In this document: positions 63,340-64,000 of the stretch, piece by piece
How positions within the stretch are numbered: position 1 is the stretch's first letter
Layout: every line of letters starts with the position of its first letter
Origin: Rhodospirillales bacterium
Lineage (GTDB): Bacteria; Pseudomonadota; Alphaproteobacteria; Rhodospirillales; Defluviicoccaceae
Assembly (NCBI GenBank): GCA_016712375.1
Contig: JADJRE010000002.1
Coordinates: 310,001-374,000 of the forward strand
Length of the DNA: 64,000 bases
Direction: 5' to 3'
Position numbers and translations under genes: made by a program
The notes under the pieces: generated by a model
The model's input: only the letters and a program-made list of their open reading frames with translations
Told to the model about the DNA's origin: nothing
Database searches by the model: none

Positions 63340-64000
63340 CTAATGCCGCACCGTGGTTACCCGCGGATATGCCGGCAATGTGAGGAAATCGATGAACTCG
63401 GGTGGCATCGCCACCTGCAGGAACACGTCGATCGCCTGCTTGAAGTTGCCGCCATCGTAGCGATCCGCGCCGAGTACCTGTTTCAGCTTGGCCATTTCTT
63501 CTTCTACAAGCGCGCGAACCAGGGCCTCGTCGATTGTCCGGCCGCTGTCCAGCTTCGCCTTGTGCTTCAGCCACTGCCAGACTTGCGAACGACTGATCTC
63601 GGCGGTCGCTGCGTCCTCCATAAGGTTATACAGCGGCACGCAGCCCAGCCCGCCTAGCCACGCCTCGATGTACTGGATACCAACCCGGATGTTGTTTCGG
63701 AGTCCCTCTTCGGTAATCGAACCGCCTGGTACGGCGACGATGTCGGCGGCGGTGACCGCAACGTCCTCCCGCACACGATCGATCTGGTTCGGTTGCGGCA
63801 TGTGTTCGTCGAAGATTGCCTTGGCGAGCGGCACCAGGCCGGGGTGGGCGACCCACGTGCCGTCGTGGCCGTCGGTCACCTCCCGCAATTTGTCCGCGCG
63901 CGTACGTTCCATGGCGGCCTCATTGGCGGCGGCGTCCGCCTTGATAGGAATAAAGGCCGCCATGCCGCCCATGGCATGGGCACCCCGCTTGTGACAGGTC
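63340..64000 (-). CDS. aceB: Malate synthase A, C-terminal part cut by window edge
   Basis: The last 220 codons of malate synthase A, which makes malate from glyoxylate and acetyl-CoA in the glyoxylate shunt. It reads CHKRGAHAMGGMAAFIPIK at the edge, then DGHDGTWVAHPGLVPLAKAI, QYIEAWLGGLGCVPLYNLME and DAATAEISRSQVWQWLKH, with a stop at 63340-63342. The N-terminal half lies beyond the window. The segment is intact. Presence of this enzyme suggests growth on acetate, fatty acids or other C2-yielding compounds. Confidence 0.9.
   Translation of the reverse strand, partial: TCHKRGAHAMGGMAAFIPIKADAAANEAAMERTRADKLREVTDGHDGTWVAHPGLVPLAKAIFDEHMPQPNQIDRVREDVAVTAADIVAVPGGSITEEGLRNNIRVGIQYIEAWLGGLGCVPLYNLMEDAATAEISRSQVWQWLKHKAKLDSGRTIDEALVRALVEEEMAKLKQVLGADRYDGGNFKQAIDVFLQVAMPPEFIDFLTLPAYPRVTTVRH

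Noticed and set aside
1..64000. CRISPR arrays, tRNA or rRNA genes
   Set aside because: I looked in the non-coding stretches and saw no regularly spaced repeats and no cloverleaf or rRNA-like sequence.

Overview
This 64 kb window is GC-rich chromosomal DNA. It most likely comes from an alphaproteobacterium of the Rhodospirillales type. The evidence is the ChpT and CtrA cell-cycle regulators beside chemotaxis and flagellar genes, the tamA-tamB pair, homospermidine synthase, and the codon and GC character. No rRNA, tRNA or CRISPR array was recognised. No species is claimed.

Layout. 0-2 kb: the end of a pilus/type II secretion locus (GspE-like ATPase and prepilin peptidase, minus strand). 2.6-3.1 kb: a secreted nuclease-fold protein. 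3.3-15.6 kb: a plus-strand catabolic and uptake cluster. It holds a molybdenum hydroxylase, a 6-hydroxynicotinate reductase-like protein, UPF0280 and PF06684 proteins, and a branched-chain-amino-acid-type ABC transporter, interrupted by an IS630-family element. 15.8-20.3 kb: aquaporin, then a minus-strand set (SABATH-type methyltransferase, EndoU-family protein, small unknown), an AHSA1-like protein, and a transposase-like RAYT protein that has lost its catalytic residues. 20.4-26.8 kb: glucan-type ABC exporter, cyclase-TPR protein, YHS protein, IS1182 element, small GIY-YIG gene. 26.9-31.3 kb: polyamine operon (two PLP decarboxylases, homospermidine synthase, acetyltransferase). 32.1-34.6 kb: three secreted proteins. 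34.6-37 kb: agmatinase-family enzyme and chromate transporter. 37.3-41.3 kb: envelope and stress proteins (YbaY, DUF4332, BON-LysM, XpaC-like, TelA). 41.4-46.3 kb: Crp/Fnr regulator, SnoaL-like protein, pyrD, nadK, quinone oxidoreductase, TetR-type regulator. 46.3-52.7 kb: tamA-tamB. 52.8-61.8 kb: chpT-cheA-cheY-cheB-cheR, ctrA, fliI-fliJ. 62.2-64 kb: DmeF-type metal exporter and the end of malate synthase A.

How the parts fit. The 3.3-15.6 kb cluster reads as import plus hydroxylation and reduction of an N-heterocyclic or related compound. The 26.9-31.3 kb operon makes diamines and homospermidine, and an agmatinase-family enzyme lies nearby. The 52.8-61.8 kb block joins cell-cycle phosphorelay, chemotaxis and flagellar export genes.

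A strong technical theme is that about 18 genes carry one- or few-base frame breaks, several in short G or C runs. In most of them a one-base change restores a normal family sequence. These include core genes (pyrD, fliI, tamB, livG), so most are probably sequencing or assembly errors rather than pseudogenes. Broken genes are annotated over their full corrected span, and the break is stated in each entry.
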